Origin: Spirochaetales bacterium Spiro_02
GTDB taxonomy: Bacteria > Spirochaetota > Spirochaetia > Sphaerochaetales > Sphaerochaetaceae
Reading direction: 5' to 3'
NCBI GenBank assembly: GCA_001604275.1
Contig: LVBD01000045.1
Span: 1-36,342 of the forward strand
DNA: 36,342 nt
Positions within the stretch are counted from its first letter, which is position 1, and each line of letters begins with the position of its first letter. Of this stretch, positions 15,471 through 24,036 are shown piece by piece. The notes beneath the pieces were generated by a model that was given only the letters and a program-made list of their open reading frames with translations, did no database searches and was not told the DNA's origin. Position numbers and translations under genes: made by a program.

Positions 15471-16547
15471 TCAGATGGTATCTTTCGGAGTCACTGTGAC
15501 GGTAATCGTGTCCGTATAGGTCCCCGCCGGGGCGGCTTCGGCGGTTGAGGAGGAGATTCCTGTGATATAGATATCCTTGGAATTTATCCCGTTGACGACA
15601 GGGGACCATGAAATTGGGGTCCCGCCCACCACATCCTCACCGTTGAACCGCAAGACATACGGGATGGCGTAGAGACTTGCGTCGCCGTTCAAATGCAAAG
15701 AGAATGACGTTCCGTTCTCGGCATTGGAGAATACGACGTCGACTCCGTAGGTCTTGTCGGAAGAGGCATTGGAGACAGTCAGGTTCGCAGTGGCGACTTT
15801 GGATGAGGAAGCCCCGTACGCCGATGAACGGGTAAACGCGACATCATCGTCGATCAAGAACAGATACTCTACCGGCGTCTCTTCCGGGTCACCGTACGGA
15901 ACCGGTTCCGGGGTAGCGGAGCCTGAAGCCAGCAATGGCGTCGAGGTTCCTGCAGCGGTGCCATTCACCTCGATCGGGGTATAGGGTCCTCCTCCACTGT
16001 TGTTCACAGACTCCGCTGTGGCAAGAAAAAAAGATCCCAGCGAGCCTGAGGTCAGGGCGTATGTCCCACCCGGCTTGTATCGATAAGCCTCCTGGATGCT
16101 TACCAGATAGAGCTTGACAACCAGTTGCGAAACATTGACGGTAGCATTCCCCCTCACCAGTGGTTGAGTTTCGTCACCTTCATACAGAGGATTTACCTGT
16201 GTTTCTCCGTTGACCGTAACTACCGAATAGAGATAGAACTCTGATGAATAGTTTTCAGTGTAAACCGGCTCGTTGGTCTGAGAATCGTTCCACCACGTAA
16301 CGGGGCCGGTGAAGTAAAAGTTCGTCGTCAATGTGACGTTGACCAGATTCGGTGCGATCAACTGGCCGTCTGAGGAAAAAAAGGTGATGGTCCCCACATA
16401 GGCGATCAGTTTGCTCGTAGGTAACGGGGAATACCCCGATTCGAACACGAGCGACGCAACAGGATCGTACTGAGCGGTAATCTCTCCCGCAGATAGACCG
16501 AAACCAAGGAGGAGCAAACATATAAAACAAGCAAGAAATCGTTTCAT
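15471..16547 (-). CDS. Secreted beta-rich protein of unknown function
   Basis: The 358-residue protein begins with a clear signal peptide (MKRFLACFICLLLLGFGLSAGEITA, cleavage probably after SAG or AGE). The rest is rich in Ser, Thr, Asn, Val and Tyr with alternating hydrophobic residues, as in extracellular beta-sandwich proteins. The last segment, APAGTYTDTITVTVTP, resembles the C-terminal strand of spore-coat-U/pilin-like secreted domains, but I would not name a family. No lipobox is seen. It lies 42 bases after the GH3 gene on the same strand and may be the last gene of that unit, which would suggest a cell-surface or periplasmic role linked to polysaccharide use. No clear ribosome-binding site precedes the ATG. 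Confidence 0.7.
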   Translation of the reverse strand: MKRFLACFICLLLLGFGLSAGEITAQYDPVASLVFESGYSPLPTSKLIAYVGTITFFSSDGQLIAPNLVNVTLTTNFYFTGPVTWWNDSQTNEPVYTENYSSEFYLYSVVTVNGETQVNPLYEGDETQPLVRGNATVNVSQLVVKLYLVSIQEAYRYKPGGTYALTSGSLGSFFLATAESVNNSGGGPYTPIEVNGTAAGTSTPLLASGSATPEPVPYGDPEETPVEYLFLIDDDVAFTRSSAYGASSSKVATANLTVSNASSDKTYGVDVVFSNAENGTSFSLHLNGDASLYAIPYVLRFNGEDVVGGTPISWSPVVNGINSKDIYITGISSSTAEAAPAGTYTDTITVTVTPKDTI

Positions 16548-16589
16548 CTATGAAAGACAGTAACAAAAAACACTTTGAGCGACAAGACA

Positions 16590-18944
16590 TCACCCGTTCT
16601 CGATCCGTACATCTGTCCGACATTTCCACTTCCTGCCTAGTTCACGGACACAGCCGGTGACCGTCACGACCTGTGTCCAGACGATCCTCTCGCTGGAAGA
16701 ACCGATCATCAGGTCGAAGTCCCCCGGTTCAACAATACGCTTCAGATCCTTTCCGACAAACGAAAGCATCTCGACCGGCAGGGTGAATACGATATGTTTC
16801 GCCTGGCCCGTCTCAAGATGTACGCGTGCGAAGCCCTTCAGTTCCTTCACCGGCCGTACGATCGAGGAGAACCGATCATGCGCATAGAGCTGGACGATCT
16901 CATCTCCCGCGCGATCCCCCGTATTCCGAACCGTCACATCGATAGTGAACACGCCGTCTGAGGATACGCGGGCCGGCTCCACTGCGATATCCTCATATGC
17001 GAATGTGGTGAAGCTCAATCCATGTCCGAACGGCCAGACGGCTCCGAACTGGCTTTGACGGACCATCCCCGCCGACTTGAGGCTATGGTCGTATGCATAG
17101 GGCATCGCTCCGGCGGAATACGGGAACGACAGGACTGTCTTGCCCGACGGATTCGTCTTACCGGAAAGGATATTCGCCACCGCCTCTCCGCCCCCTTCCC
17201 CGGGCAACCATGTGGCAAGGATCGCCGCGGCCTGGGATACCGCTCGTTCGATACTATACGGACGTCCGCTGACCAACAGCACGACAACCGGTTTTCCGGT
17301 GGCGAGTACGGCATCCATCAACTGTTCCTGTACTCCGGGAAGCCGCAGAGAAGAAGCATCGGAACCTTCGGACACCGTCCCCTGACGGAACAGACCGGCG
17401 ACATCCCCCACGGCGAGAATCGTCACATCGGCGTTTCTGGCAGCCTCGACCGCCAGAGGAATCCTGCTGGTATCGGCACTCAGCTCCTGGGTCGAAGCAT
17501 CATCGTCCGTCGCGGCATCTCCCGGAAAAAAAATCGCCCGTTCATGCGCCCGTTCATAGAGCATGCAGCCTGGTTCGAACATCATGTCGCAACCGGGCAT
17601 CGCATCTTCCAGCGCTCTTCGTATCGTCCGGGCGCGCTTTGGAACGGTTTCCTCCGGCTTCTGGGAGCCCTGCAGATGCACGGGGACGGAATATCCGCTG
17701 AACATCGCGTACGGATGATCGGCGAGCGGACCGATGATGGCGACCTTGCAGGGCTGAGCCAGCGGAAGGATTCCGTCGTTCTTCAAGAGTACGATCGATT
17801 TCTCCGCTAGTTCGACGACCGCGTCATGGTGCGCCTGCCCGGTCAGTTCGATCGAACCGACATCGATGTAGGGATGGTCGAAGATCCCCTGTCGATACTT
17901 CTCCTCAAGCACCTGCAAGACCCTGGCGTCGATGAGCCGCATGTCGATAAGTCCCCGCTCAAGCGCCTGCGGAATTCCTTCCTTGAAAACGGTGCTGGAA
18001 GGGAGCTCGATATGCATGCCTGCCTGCAAAGCCAATGCGGCGGCTTCGGCGTAGTCCTTTGCCACATGGTGATCGTTGCGTAGCTGACTGATCGCCTCAT
18101 AATCGGCGACGACAAGCCCGTCGAACCCCCACTGCTTCTGCAACAAGTCCGTTACATAGCATTCCGCCGCCGTGGCGGGGATGCCATCGATATCGTGATA
18201 GGCAGGCATCACCGCACCGGGAGCGGCGTACATCACCGCCATTTCAAATGGCAGACCGAAGATGTTTCGCAGTTCGCGCTCGCCCACATGTACCGGAGCA
18301 TGATTGCGGGCTCCTTCGGAACTTGAATGCCCAAGAAAATGCTTCATCGTGGCAAGCGGACTGCGCGAAGGTCCTTGCAAGCCCCGAATGTAGGCGATCG
18401 CCATCATTCCCACCAAATACGGATCCTCGCCGAAAGTCTCCTCGTTGCGGCCCCAGCGGGCATCGCGGGCGACATCGAGCACCGGAGCCAACGCCTGATG
18501 GATACCGAGACTGCGAAGTTCGTCACCGATGATCCGAGCTGAGCGTTCGACCAGATCAGGATCCCACGAGGATCCATAGTTGAGACCCGAAGAAAAAACG
18601 GTGGCTCCTGTGATCATCGCGCCGGAAAGACATTCCTCATGCAGCATGGCGGGAATCCCCAGCCGGGTATGCTCCACCAGGAAGCGCTGGATCTCATTGA
18701 CACCATGGGCGAGACGCTTCGGGTCGTTGGCATGGGTTCCGAATGGGCGGGTAAGCTGGCCAAGCCCATCACCAAGAACCGAACCGACATCGTCGCACGG
18801 CTTGTCCTCGCGAAATGCGATCTCCTTGACGACGAAAGCGCCGTCATCGTGGATCTCCAGCCAAGCGGACACCAACTGTGCCGTCTTCTCCGCGACAGTC
18901 ATCCGCTTGAGCAAACGCTTCGCTTTGTCTCGATCTGTCGTCAT
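16590..18944 (-). CDS. Glycoside hydrolase family 3 (beta-glucosidase/beta-xylosidase)
   Basis: The 784-residue enzyme has the full GH3 layout. The N-terminal barrel (about 1-360) contains GIPAMLHEECLSG, ALAPVLDVARDARWGRNEETFGEDPYLVG, MKHFLGH and the nucleophile region GFDGLVVADYEAISQL, with Asp near residue 281. The alpha/beta sandwich (about 370-600) contains VAIIGPLADHPYAMFSGYSVP and LPGEGGGEAVANILSGKTNPSGK, and the chain ends in a fibronectin-III-like domain (VRNTGDRAGDEIVQLYAHD). There is no signal peptide, so it probably acts in the cytoplasm on imported oligosaccharides or glycosides. Neighbouring ABC permeases and the nearby xylose genes suggest beta-xylosidase activity, but beta-glucosidase is equally possible. 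GAGGAGG upstream supports the start. Confidence 0.9.
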   Translation of the reverse strand: MTTDRDKAKRLLKRMTVAEKTAQLVSAWLEIHDDGAFVVKEIAFREDKPCDDVGSVLGDGLGQLTRPFGTHANDPKRLAHGVNEIQRFLVEHTRLGIPAMLHEECLSGAMITGATVFSSGLNYGSSWDPDLVERSARIIGDELRSLGIHQALAPVLDVARDARWGRNEETFGEDPYLVGMMAIAYIRGLQGPSRSPLATMKHFLGHSSSEGARNHAPVHVGERELRNIFGLPFEMAVMYAAPGAVMPAYHDIDGIPATAAECYVTDLLQKQWGFDGLVVADYEAISQLRNDHHVAKDYAEAAALALQAGMHIELPSSTVFKEGIPQALERGLIDMRLIDARVLQVLEEKYRQGIFDHPYIDVGSIELTGQAHHDAVVELAEKSIVLLKNDGILPLAQPCKVAIIGPLADHPYAMFSGYSVPVHLQGSQKPEETVPKRARTIRRALEDAMPGCDMMFEPGCMLYERAHERAIFFPGDAATDDDASTQELSADTSRIPLAVEAARNADVTILAVGDVAGLFRQGTVSEGSDASSLRLPGVQEQLMDAVLATGKPVVVLLVSGRPYSIERAVSQAAAILATWLPGEGGGEAVANILSGKTNPSGKTVLSFPYSAGAMPYAYDHSLKSAGMVRQSQFGAVWPFGHGLSFTTFAYEDIAVEPARVSSDGVFTIDVTVRNTGDRAGDEIVQLYAHDRFSSIVRPVKELKGFARVHLETGQAKHIVFTLPVEMLSFVGKDLKRIVEPGDFDLMIGSSSERIVWTQVVTVTGCVRELGRKWKCRTDVRIENG

Positions 18945-18984
18945 GATTCCTCCTCGTCGACCGGAGAGCTTTCGCTCCTCATCC

Positions 18985-19839
18985 CTATTCCTTCAATGCA
19001 CCGAGTGCGACACCGCCGATGATATGTCGAGAAAGAATGAAATAGATGATGAACAGAGGAAGCACGGTCAACGACAACGCCAAATATACGGAACCGTATT
19101 CAGTTCGGTAGATATCGCCCCTCAACAGATTGACCATGATCGGCATCGTATATTTCTTTCGATCCGTAAGCAATACCAACGGAGTGAACAGGTTGTTCCA
19201 ACTTCCGACGAAGGCGAAGATCGCCTGGGTGGCAACCGCCGGCTTCATGATCGGCAGGATGATCGTATTGAACGTGCGGATCTCTCCCGCTCCGTCAATA
19301 CGGGCACTGTTGACGATATCAAGACTGAGCGTGGCAAGCAGATACTGCCGCATGAAGAACACCATAGCGGGGCTTGCCGCGGCGGGAACGATCAGAGGCA
19401 GATACTTGTTCGTCAACCCCAGTTTGTACATGAACTGGAAAAAGCCGATGATCGACAGCTGTGTCGGAATCATCAGCACCGCCATGATGAATGTAAAGAA
19501 CGGCTGGCGCCACTTCCATTGATAGGCAACCAAGCCATACGCCGTCAGAGAGGAAAAGTATACTGACAGAACCGTCGCCCCCACGGCGATGATCATCGAG
19601 TTCATGAAGCCGATGGCGGGATTGAAGTTCTTGTTGATCAGCACCTTCCAGTTGCTGATCAGATACGTCGATGGAATCAAGGAAATGCTGTTGCTTTGGA
19701 TTTCGTAGGTTCCTCTGGTCGCATTGATGAACATGGTATAGAACGGCATGATGCTCAGAAGCGATAGAAAGATGCAGACGATATAGATCACGGTCTTTAC
19801 CACCCGTGTCCTTGCCTTCAGGCTTTTCTGCTTTTTCAT
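18985..19839 (-). CDS. Carbohydrate ABC transporter permease, MalG type
   Basis: The 284-residue inner-membrane protein has six hydrophobic segments and the ABC permease loop ARIDGAGEIRTFNTIILPIMKPAV (EAA-type motif, about residues 185-208), by which it docks to the ATPase. The N-terminus (TVIYIVCIFLSLLSIMPFYTMFINATRG) is characteristic of MalG-like CUT1 permeases. It overlaps the partner permease gene by four bases (ATGA) and precedes the GH3 gene, so the transporter probably feeds oligosaccharides to that enzyme. No ATP-binding subunit is encoded in this unit. Confidence 0.88.
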   Translation of the reverse strand: MKKQKSLKARTRVVKTVIYIVCIFLSLLSIMPFYTMFINATRGTYEIQSNSISLIPSTYLISNWKVLINKNFNPAIGFMNSMIIAVGATVLSVYFSSLTAYGLVAYQWKWRQPFFTFIMAVLMIPTQLSIIGFFQFMYKLGLTNKYLPLIVPAAASPAMVFFMRQYLLATLSLDIVNSARIDGAGEIRTFNTIILPIMKPAVATQAIFAFVGSWNNLFTPLVLLTDRKKYTMPIMVNLLRGDIYRTEYGSVYLALSLTVLPLFIIYFILSRHIIGGVALGALKE

Positions 19840-20819
19840 GCGTCCACCCCCTTCGCCGTAGCACGACGCCGCTTGCGCTCCAACCGTCGCTCCAGCCGGC
19901 GTTCATGATTCAGTTTCGCCTGATCCTTGTCACGCATGATGTAGAACAGGATCGAGGAACAGACCATGATGATGAGGAACATGATCATGCTCGCCGCGGA
20001 CGCCCGGTTGTAGAAGTACCGTCCCGAGAACGCCTGATTGTAGATGAACACGCTGGTGGTGAGCGTCTTCTGATCAGGACCGCCCAAGTTGAAAAGCAAC
20101 GGTACGTCGAACAGCTGCAGGCCGCCGATCAGACTGGTGACCAAGGTATAGAGCAGGATCGTCCGCAGCGATGGCAATGTGATCCGGAAAAAAATCTGCG
20201 GTGACGATGCTCCGTCGATCTCCGCGGCATCGAACAGCGTCGGATCGATTCCCAGGACGCCGGCGATCAGCACGATCATCGTATTTCCATACCACATCCA
20301 GAACTGGATGAAAGAAATGATTCCACGCGACCACCATGCGGAAAGCCAGAAATAGAAAGGAGAGTCGATGATCCCCAGCATCATGGCCAGGTCGTTCACC
20401 GGACTTTTCGGATATCCGAACAAATTGCGGAACAAAAAGGCGATCGTCGCGGCGGTAATGATGTTGGGCATGTAGATCAGCACCTTGAACGCCGCCTGTC
20501 CGTGTATCTTGAATCGGCGGCTGGTGAACCATGCGGCCAGTAGCAACGCCAATAATATCTGCGGAATGAAACCGGCTATCCAGATGATCGGAGTGTTCTT
20601 CATCGCCTGAAGAAACGACGCGTTGGCAAGAATGATCCGGTAATTGTCGAACGGCTTGTCGAGAAAACTGAAGCTGGAGCGGCCGGCCCCCTGCAGATCA
20701 GTAAATCCGATCACCGCCGTATAGATGATGGGATAGAGCGAGAATACGAGAAACACAACGAAGAAGGGGATAGAAAAAATATACCCCCATTTGGCATAGC
20801 TCACACCGTTCTTTCGCAT
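19836..20819 (-). CDS. Carbohydrate ABC transporter permease, MalF/UgpA type
   Basis: The 327-residue protein has about six membrane segments and the permease motif EIDGASSPQIFFRITLPSLRTILL near residues 200-223. MalF-type features include IFSIPFFVVFLVFSLYPIIYTAVIGF at the N-terminus and VLIYMPNIITAATIAFLFRNLF. The C-terminus is very basic (RRLERRLERKRRRATAKG). It forms the transmembrane channel with the MalG-type partner, with which it overlaps by four bases. CGGAGGTG upstream supports the start at 20819. It belongs to the same unit as the binding protein 91 bases upstream, across a perfect stem-loop. Confidence 0.88.
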   Translation of the reverse strand: MRKNGVSYAKWGYIFSIPFFVVFLVFSLYPIIYTAVIGFTDLQGAGRSSFSFLDKPFDNYRIILANASFLQAMKNTPIIWIAGFIPQILLALLLAAWFTSRRFKIHGQAAFKVLIYMPNIITAATIAFLFRNLFGYPKSPVNDLAMMLGIIDSPFYFWLSAWWSRGIISFIQFWMWYGNTMIVLIAGVLGIDPTLFDAAEIDGASSPQIFFRITLPSLRTILLYTLVTSLIGGLQLFDVPLLFNLGGPDQKTLTTSVFIYNQAFSGRYFYNRASAASMIMFLIIMVCSSILFYIMRDKDQAKLNHERRLERRLERKRRRATAKGVDA

Positions 20820-20868
20820 AGGCTTGCACCTCCGGAAAATGCTACGAGGTTTCGGTCAAGACACGGAT

Positions 20869-20890
20869 GCGGGCGGATTGTTCCGCCCGC
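20869..20890 (-). other. Perfect intra-operon stem-loop after the binding-protein gene
   Basis: GCGGGCGGA and TCCGCCCGC form a 9-bp GC-rich stem with a 4-base loop, 20 bases after the stop of the binding-protein gene and before the first permease. No T-run follows. Such stem-loops often protect the upstream mRNA or cause partial termination, giving more binding protein than permease. Confidence 0.6.
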
Positions 20891-20910
20891 TCCGCTTTCG
20901 AAGAATCACA

Positions 20911-22251
20911 TCAGAATTCAATGCCCAGGTTGTCGAACACCTGTTGCTTGAAGTCCTGGATCGCCTGCGCCCGGGACTTGTTGCCCGCCGTGTATTCACG
21001 AACCTGTCCGCGCCAGATGTTGTTGATGCTTTCATCGTACTGCGTTTTGTTCCGACCGGTGGCGAATTCGCCGGCGGGAATGAACGCATCGAACATGTTC
21101 TGGCCACCGAGGAAGTCGAGCCGACCATCGCTCTTCGCCATGACGGTACCGGAAGCGACGACGTCCTTTGTCCCTCCTTCGCCAAACAGCGTGCCGTTGG
21201 CCCAGTAGTACTGCAGACCGGTATTGCTGCTGTCGAGCGTCACCCATTCAATGAAATCGCCTACAGCGTCCTTGACCTTGCTGTTCTTGTTGGAGAGCAA
21301 CCAAGTTCCGCCCCAGAAGAAGCCGGCGGGAGGTTCGCACACAGCCCAGTCGCCATAGGTGCCTTCACCGATCTTTGTTCCGCCACTGTTACCAGCCATA
21401 ACGTAGTTGATCAGCCATGCGGGGCCGAAGAACCCGAATACCGGCTGGGGACCGATGCCCTTCATATCTGCGTACCATGCGTCGGTCCAGTCCTGGGTGT
21501 CGTTGTGGTATCCCTTGTCCTTCAGCGTCTTGCTGATGTCGAGGAACGCCTCACGGTCGGGGTCGATATAGAGCTTGTCGTCAACGAGCCATCCTTTGTC
21601 GGACGCGCCTTCCACAGCATGCCACACGTCGCCGTCTCCGCTAACGATCGCGATTCCTTTCTTCTTCAGGTCGGCAGCGGCGGCAAGGAACTTGTCCCAT
21701 CCCGGACCGATCTTCGCCTGCACGACTTTCGGATCATCGGTGCCCCACACCTGCTTGGCGAGACTCCTGCGGTAGATGAATGCGCCTCCGGTCGCCTGAT
21801 AACCAAGACCGACCAGTCCGCGCCCGTTGCTTCCGATATCGACGGTATATTGCGCAATGGCAGCTTCCTTGAGGAGCTTGTCTACATCGATCCCAAGTTC
21901 CTTGTAGGTCGCAGCGTAATCGGCCATATCCCCTTGTGTATACTTGAGGACGAACGCGCTCTCAGCGGTATACAGATCGGGAGCGTCGGCACCTCCGGCC
22001 AGCAACGCCTGGTCCAGCGCGGGCTGATACGCCCCGTCGGTAGTAGCGATGATCGTCACCTTGACATCGTAGTCGAACTCCGGATGCAGTTCCTTGTACC
22101 GATCCATCATCTTCGGAACCTCATCGGTGAAACTCCACAGATTGATCACCTTCGACCCCTTCGCCGTTTTCGCATCGGTCTGACCCTGAGCGAAAACCAT
22201 CGCGCCGGCGACCAGCAACACGATCGCCAACAACAACATTCTTTTTTTCAT
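20911..22251 (-). CDS. Extracellular solute-binding protein, family 1 (sugar ABC transporter)
   Basis: The 446-residue protein begins with a signal peptide (MKKRMLLLAIVLLVAGAMVFAQG) and continues with the family 1 sugar-binding pattern: KVINLWSFTDEVPKMMDRYKEL, then DAPDLYTAESAFVLKY. Aromatic residues suited to sugar stacking are scattered through the middle (DAWYADMKGIG, GFFWGGTWLLSN). It should deliver a mono- or oligosaccharide to the MalF/MalG-type permeases that follow. The start is fixed by AAGGAGG just upstream of ATG 22251; a longer frame to 22374 crosses the operator and is rejected. The ligand is unknown; oligo-xylosides are a guess from the neighbours. Expression is probably controlled by the palindrome at 22264-22284. 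Confidence 0.88.
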   Translation of the reverse strand: MKKRMLLLAIVLLVAGAMVFAQGQTDAKTAKGSKVINLWSFTDEVPKMMDRYKELHPEFDYDVKVTIIATTDGAYQPALDQALLAGGADAPDLYTAESAFVLKYTQGDMADYAATYKELGIDVDKLLKEAAIAQYTVDIGSNGRGLVGLGYQATGGAFIYRRSLAKQVWGTDDPKVVQAKIGPGWDKFLAAAADLKKKGIAIVSGDGDVWHAVEGASDKGWLVDDKLYIDPDREAFLDISKTLKDKGYHNDTQDWTDAWYADMKGIGPQPVFGFFGPAWLINYVMAGNSGGTKIGEGTYGDWAVCEPPAGFFWGGTWLLSNKNSKVKDAVGDFIEWVTLDSSNTGLQYYWANGTLFGEGGTKDVVASGTVMAKSDGRLDFLGGQNMFDAFIPAGEFATGRNKTQYDESINNIWRGQVREYTAGNKSRAQAIQDFKQQVFDNLGIEF

Positions 22252-22683
22252 CCTTGTCCTCCTTTTGTACACCATGTGTACAAATATGGTTCGAATTCTG
22301 TCATAACCAGGATCAGGGCGTTTCCTACCGCCAGATTCGTCCGATCCCGATCCGTCCCGCACATGATGATTCACCTGGATGCTTTCAACTCGATTGTACT
22401 AGCGAACTCCAAAGTCCGCAATAGAAAATAGCAGAAACAATACGAAACAAACACTTTCAATATATGAAGATATAATTTCGTAAAATCATATTTTGACACA
22501 CCGATCCCGTCGGCGTATTCCGGTCGATCATTGCTTCGTCACAGCCTAGAAAATACCAGCAGAACAAGTCTTACGGCAATTTCCGCTCCCGGTCGATCCG
22601 ATGGTCCCTCAGTCGCCGTCGGCGACGCTCGTCGCAGCTTGCGTCCGGTTTCTGCCGACCGACCGGACGGAAATGAAATATCC
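22252..22683. other. 432-bp regulatory gap between the two sugar operons
   Basis: No gene is supported here. Part of it (22435-22500) is strongly AT-rich and contains TATAAT on the plus strand, with several TATATT-like segments. The minus-strand side holds an ATGACA hexamer (rc of 22299-22304) upstream of the operator. An inverted repeat CGTCCGGT/ACCGGACG (22642-22669, 12-base loop) lies just after the xylA stop and may end the xylose transcript. Confidence 0.4.
22264..22284 (-). promoter_or_regulatory. Palindromic operator of the binding-protein/permease/GH3 operon
   Basis: TTTGTACAC and GTGTACAAA form a perfect inverted repeat of 9-base arms around CAT. It ends only a few bases before the AAGGAGG ribosome-binding site of the binding-protein gene, which suits repression. 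The half-site TTTGTAC is similar to that of the Bacillus AraR operator, but the spacing differs. No matching regulator gene lies next to it. Confidence 0.65.
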
Positions 22684-24018
22684 TTACCGTCCGAACAGAT
22701 AGTCGTTCAGAAGGTTGTTCAGATACTCCTGCTTGCCGCTGACCAGTTTGCATTCGGCTCGCAACCCATGCTCGGCGAGTTGCTGGAAATCCAGCCGCCC
22801 AGCTTCGAAATCCTTGCCGAGCCCTGCGTCGAAGGATGCGTAGCGATCCTTGACGAACGCATCCAGCTTCCCGTCCTCGATGATCCTATGAGCGATTTCA
22901 AGGCCGAGCGCGAACGCATCCATCCCCCCGATATGGGCGAGGAACAGATCCTCCGGATCGGTGGAATTGCGCCGACGCTTCGCATCGAAGTTCAAGCCGC
23001 CGCCATGCAGGCCGCCGTTTCTCAAGATCACCAGCATCGCCCGGGTCGTCTCGTAGACATCGGTGGGGAACTCGTCGGTATCCCACCCATTGAACCTGTC
23101 TCCCTGATTGGCGTCCACCGAACCAAGCAGACCGTTGTCGGCGCATACCTGCAGGTCATGGTCGAACGAATGCCCGGCCAAGGTGGCGTGGTTCGCTTCG
23201 ATGTTGCACTTGAAATCATTCTCGAGACCGAATTCGCGGATGAAAGCGATGGCGGTCTGCGCATCATAATCGTACTGATGCTTCGTGGGTTCCATCGGTT
23301 TCGGCTCGATGAGGAACGTTCCCTTGAAACCGATCTTCCTTCCGTAGTCCCTGGCCAATGCCAGGTAGCGGCCGAGGTGCTCCCGCTCCCGTTTCATGTC
23401 GGTGTTCAGCAACGTCATATAGCCTTCCCGCCCGCCCCAGAACACATAGTTCTCGCCGCCCAGCAGCACGTTCACGTCCAGACTCGTCTTGACCTGCAGC
23501 GCAGAACGGCAGAGGATGTCGAACTGAGGGTTCGTCGCGGCTCCGTTCATGTAGCGGGGATGGGTGAATACGTTGGAAGTGTTCCACAACAGCTTCACTC
23601 CCGTGGCTTTCTGCCGCTCCAGCAGCCACTTGGCGACCAGATGGTAGTTCCTGACATACTCCTCGGCGCCTTCTCCCTCCCACGAGGCGTCCACATCGTG
23701 GAAGCAATAGTACGGAGTTCCGAGCTTCGTGATGAACTCGAACGCCGCATCGGCCTTTTTCTCAGCCTTTGCCTTCGGATCGGAATCCTTCCAAGGGAAA
23801 TCCATCGTTGCGCTTCCGAACGGGTCGGTGCCGTCAGCGCAGAAGCTATGCCAATAGGCGGTGGCGAACCGAAGGTGATCGGCCATCGTCTTGCCGCCGA
23901 TCATCTTGTCGGCGTCATAATAATGGAACGCAAGCGGATTCTTCGAATCTTTACCTTCGAATTGAATCTTCTTGATACCGGGAAAGTATTCCCGCGCTCC
24001 CACGAAATAGTCTTTCAT
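22684..24018 (-). CDS. xylA: Xylose isomerase
   Basis: The 444-residue enzyme converts D-xylose to D-xylulose. Class II features are clear: [15 protein letters not shown] with the catalytic His (about 107) and Asp (about 110), [24 protein letters not shown] with metal-binding Glu (about 238) and catalytic Lys (about 240), and [17 protein letters not shown]. The chain continues with GSVDANQGD and GWDTDEFPT, which supply further metal ligands. Length and N-terminus match the class II enzymes of about 440 residues. GAGAAGGAGG precedes ATG 24018. It is 18 bases after xylB and is the last gene of the xylose unit. Confidence 0.97.
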   Translation of the reverse strand: MKDYFVGAREYFPGIKKIQFEGKDSKNPLAFHYYDADKMIGGKTMADHLRFATAYWHSFCADGTDPFGSATMDFPWKDSDPKAKAEKKADAAFEFITKLGTPYYCFHDVDASWEGEGAEEYVRNYHLVAKWLLERQKATGVKLLWNTSNVFTHPRYMNGAATNPQFDILCRSALQVKTSLDVNVLLGGENYVFWGGREGYMTLLNTDMKREREHLGRYLALARDYGRKIGFKGTFLIEPKPMEPTKHQYDYDAQTAIAFIREFGLENDFKCNIEANHATLAGHSFDHDLQVCADNGLLGSVDANQGDRFNGWDTDEFPTDVYETTRAMLVILRNGGLHGGGLNFDAKRRRNSTDPEDLFLAHIGGMDAFALGLEIAHRIIEDGKLDAFVKDRYASFDAGLGKDFEAGRLDFQQLAEHGLRAECKLVSGKQEYLNNLLNDYLFGR

Positions 24019-24036
24019 TTCTTCTTTTCCTCCTTC

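Noticed and set aside
20824-22431. 535-codon plus-strand frame opposite the solute-binding protein
   Set aside because: It mirrors a clear family 1 binding protein with a signal peptide and ribosome-binding site, and has no recognisable domain.
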